Source: Saprospiraceae bacterium (lineage in GTDB: Bacteria; Bacteroidota; Bacteroidia; Chitinophagales; Saprospiraceae). From it: a stretch of DNA of 8,392 nucleotides. The position numbers and the translations under genes are program-made. Position 1 is the first letter of the stretch. The number at the start of each line of letters is the position of its first letter. Shown here piece by piece: positions 6,614 through 8,392 of this stretch. The stretch covers positions 1 to 8,392 of the forward strand of contig JADZBJ010000176.1 in NCBI GenBank assembly GCA_020852155.1, given 5' to 3'. Under the pieces are notes generated by a model that worked only from the letters and a program-made list of their open reading frames with translations, was not told where the DNA came from and did no database searches.

Positions 6614-8200
6614 TCATTTTACCCTTAAAATTTTTGCACAACGTGCAATACCGTCCGGCTCCACCCAGGTTACCAGATCATACGATTCCCCTTCGAGGTA
6701 GCGATAATTGCCGGGCGAAGTATTTTTTTTCACCGGTGTCAGCGTCTTGCCGACAGATGCCGGGCATTTATGGTAAAGTTGAACGCCAACGTAGTGTTTC
6801 TTTTCCTGAAAAAACACGAGATCAGACTTGTCCAGCGAGGTTTGAAACATATTCAGATTTTCATCCAGGGATATCCATCCATTTTCCTGACTTAATTTGC
6901 GATAAACTTCTGACACGTCGTGGCTGATACCGTCCGTTTCGGAAAGTTTGGGCGCTATGATCGGCGTGGCGGCGGTTTCTTTCGGGACAGTGGCATCGGC
7001 CCGCCGACGATTGTAGCGCGCATATTCACGCAGGTAGCCCGGCGCATTGCTATTTTCGATGTCGCGCAGGATGCTCACTGCTTTGGCGCTTTCTTTGGCT
7101 GGCGTTTGGAGGAGATAAGCCAGTGCTTCCAGCATTTTCAACTGGTGGGTTTGCGCGGCTGAGAGTTGGACGTCAGGGTGGCTTTTGCGCCAGGTTGCTC
7201 CCAATGCGAAGACATTGAAGGCATAGGCTCTTTTTTGAGGTTCGTGCGCATGGCGCAGCAGTTGAATGCTCGTTTCACCGAGCCAGGCTTCGAAGTAGTC
7301 GCCGTCTTGCTGTTGGGCCTCCCGAAATAAACGTTCGGCATCTTCCAGCAGTTTTTCTGTATTCCTCACACCGCCTCCACTGGCGCGTGCAACCAATTCA
7401 GTGAGTGGATTGGCCGCCGGTTCGATCGGGAAAAGCAGGCCGGTATTCAGGTCGCCGAGGGCCAGCAGCAGATTCGCCAGGCCCATATTGAAATTGATCT
7501 CTTTCAAAAATTGAAAGCGATTGCCAATGTGCTGATACGTTGAAATGGCCATCATTTGCGCATCGCGACGATTGGCTGCCAGCAAACAATTGGCTGCATC
7601 GTACAGCCTGAACTGGCTTTCTGCGCGTTCGCGCACTTGAGTTACCATGCGCTGGCGGTCAGCCACGGGCGGATAATTCGGCCTGTTACTCAGGCGAAGC
7701 GCATTAAAAATATCAGGATAAATAGCCAGGCAACGGGTTTTACCGGCGAAATAAGCGCCAATCAGGCCATGCAGGTCGGCTTCGAGTTCGAGGTTGCGCG
7801 TTTGGTAATCCTGCGGACCCCAGAAGCCAAAGCGGATGCCATGTTTTTTATTGATGATATGCCAGATTTCGTGCCCAAGGATGACTGCCAGCGCATCGTC
7901 GGCATCGGTACTGGAGCAATCAACGCCAAATTTTTTTTCGAAAACGCTGATGATCTTGTCCGGGTCAATATGAATCTGCGCTTTGCCGCCAACCACACTG
8001 GACGAGGCGTAGTTATCATCTGTTTTGAAAAAGACGACCGGCGCTTTGCCTTTTCCGCCCAGCATCAGGTAGATTTCCTGACAAAGCGTATTCGCATAGG
8101 TTTCGCTCAGGCGGCAATCCTGTGCCGGTAATGTCATAAATGACGTAAGGCAAAACAGGCCAATCAGCGCTGGTTTTGAAGCAGTCAGGTTGAAGATCAT
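6614..8200 (-). CDS. Exported M48-like zinc metallopeptidase with helical extension
   Basis: This is a 528-residue protein with a signal peptide (about 1-27, ending LPAQ before Asp28-Cys29). The zinc site is HEIWH (His110, Glu111, His114) followed by KKHG, and ELEAD (138-142) supplies the third ligand Glu138 in the ExxxD arrangement of gluzincins such as M48 peptidases. The catalytic domain is about residues 40-190. From about 190 to 400 the protein is helix-rich and TPR-like in spacing (NMGLANLLLALGDLNTG; KLLEDAERLFREA), as in periplasmic M48 proteins of the BepA/YfgC type. A final domain (about 425-528) has alternating beta-type residues and two cysteines (479 and 521). No membrane helix is seen beyond the signal peptide. 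The start is the ATG at 8198-8200, with a good Bacteroidota promoter close upstream. It is the first gene of a probable two-gene operon with the C1 peptidase. A role in envelope protein quality control is possible but not shown. Confidence 0.88.
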   Translation of the reverse strand: MIFNLTASKPALIGLFCLTSFMTLPAQDCRLSETYANTLCQEIYLMLGGKGKAPVVFFKTDDNYASSSVVGGKAQIHIDPDKIISVFEKKFGVDCSSTDADDALAVILGHEIWHIINKKHGIRFGFWGPQDYQTRNLELEADLHGLIGAYFAGKTRCLAIYPDIFNALRLSNRPNYPPVADRQRMVTQVRERAESQFRLYDAANCLLAANRRDAQMMAISTYQHIGNRFQFLKEINFNMGLANLLLALGDLNTGLLFPIEPAANPLTELVARASGGGVRNTEKLLEDAERLFREAQQQDGDYFEAWLGETSIQLLRHAHEPQKRAYAFNVFALGATWRKSHPDVQLSAAQTHQLKMLEALAYLLQTPAKESAKAVSILRDIENSNAPGYLREYARYNRRRADATVPKETAATPIIAPKLSETDGISHDVSEVYRKLSQENGWISLDENLNMFQTSLDKSDLVFFQEKKHYVGVQLYHKCPASVGKTLTPVKKNTSPGNYRYLEGESYDLVTWVEPDGIARCAKILRVK

Positions 8201-8225
8201 AGTATGATTTGGCTTTCCATAAACT

Positions 8226-8266
8226 TTTCAAATTTAAAATTATATATTTCAAATTTCAAATTGAAA
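8226..8266. repeat. Repeated TTTCAAA heptamer with overlapping dyad in the protease promoter
   Basis: TTTCAAA occurs three times, at 8226-8232, 8247-8253 and 8254-8260; the last two are directly adjacent and the first is 21 bases from the second. The last copy is also part of a perfect 6-1-6 dyad, TTTCAA/TTGAAA, at 8254-8266, which overlaps the -33 box. This could be an operator, or could simply reflect promoter boxes set in AT-rich DNA. Confidence 0.35.
8229..8260 (-). promoter_or_regulatory. Bacteroidota-type promoter for the two-protease operon
   Basis: Read on the - strand, TTTG (8260-8257) is followed after exactly 20 bases by TAAATTTG (8236-8229), a full match to the TAnnTTTG -7 element known for the primary sigma factor of Bacteroides and Flavobacterium, with the -33 TTTG at normal spacing. 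Transcription would start near 8222-8225, leaving an untranslated leader of about 20-25 bases before the metallopeptidase ATG at 8200. The region is very AT-rich, so a chance match is possible. Confidence 0.65.
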
Positions 8267-8333
8267 AATTTTTTATTACACTACTACACAACAAAAAATC
8301 GCATAGCGTAAATTGTTGATTTACATGAAAAAA

Positions 8334-8344
8334 GTTCTTTGACA
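8334..8344 (+). promoter_or_regulatory. boxA-like antitermination motif, possible rRNA leader
   Basis: GTTCTTTGACA resembles the boxA antitermination element of rRNA leaders (the E. coli form is TGCTCTTTAACA) and the TTCTTTGACA string that I recall upstream of 16S genes in Bacteroidota. No rRNA sequence is present before the window ends 48 bases later, so the assignment to a downstream rRNA operon is only inference. Confidence 0.25.
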
Positions 8345-8392
8345 AAATAAAAAGGCGTAAGAATATCCATAAGGTTGGGTGTGAAACAAACC

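Noticed and set aside
7556..8131. Open frame of 191 codons on the + strand opposite the metallopeptidase
   Set aside because: The - strand frame carries the HEIWH and ELEAD zinc motifs, a signal peptide and a promoter. The + strand frame shows no recognisable motif and is a shadow.
8338..8377. Possible + strand promoter, TTTG at 8338 with TAAGGTTG at 8370
   Set aside because: The gap of 28 bases is too long for the Bacteroidota consensus and the -7 box has a mismatch.

Overview
The window looks like chromosomal DNA of an aerobic Bacteroidota bacterium, possibly from the Saprospirales/Chitinophagales side (this lineage guess is inference). The reasons are the gene order heme O synthase, two subunit III genes, subunit IV, SCO-like protein, DUF420 protein and small CxxC membrane protein, which is the usual cytochrome oxidase block of that phylum. 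In addition, most genes lack clear Shine-Dalgarno sequences, and one promoter fits the phylum-specific TTTG / TAnnTTTG pattern.

Layout, left half (1-4320, + strand). A 5'-truncated heme O synthase (ctaB) runs into two adjacent heme-copper oxidase subunit III genes and a subunit IV gene, closed by a strong intrinsic terminator at about 2594-2634. A second group follows: an SCO-family protein whose copper-binding cysteines are replaced, a DUF420/CtaM-type membrane protein, and a small membrane protein with an exported CxxC motif. This group ends at another hairpin at about 4282-4319. Together these genes supply heme O (the heme A precursor), accessory membrane subunits and maturation factors for an aa3/caa3-type cytochrome c oxidase. 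Subunits I and II are not in the window and presumably lie upstream.

Layout, right half (4356-8200, - strand, convergent with the oxidase cluster). Two secreted-protease genes lie 68 bp apart and are probably cotranscribed from a promoter at about 8229-8260. The first encodes an M48-like zinc metallopeptidase (HEIWH plus a downstream ELEAD ligand motif) with a long helical extension. The second encodes a large protein made of a signal peptide, TPR repeats, a papain-like C1 peptidase with an intact catalytic set, and a C-terminal beta-rich domain. No substrate can be deduced from the sequence.

Right edge (8201-8392). This stretch is non-coding and AT-rich. It holds the promoter of the protease pair and, at 8334-8344 on the + strand, a boxA-like string that could belong to the leader of an rRNA operon starting beyond the window. 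No tRNA, rRNA, CRISPR array, insertion sequence or phage gene is visible. The most interesting points are the cysteine-less SCO homologue inside an otherwise standard oxidase cluster, the small CxxC membrane protein, and the two-protease unit with its unusual TPR-C1-beta architecture.
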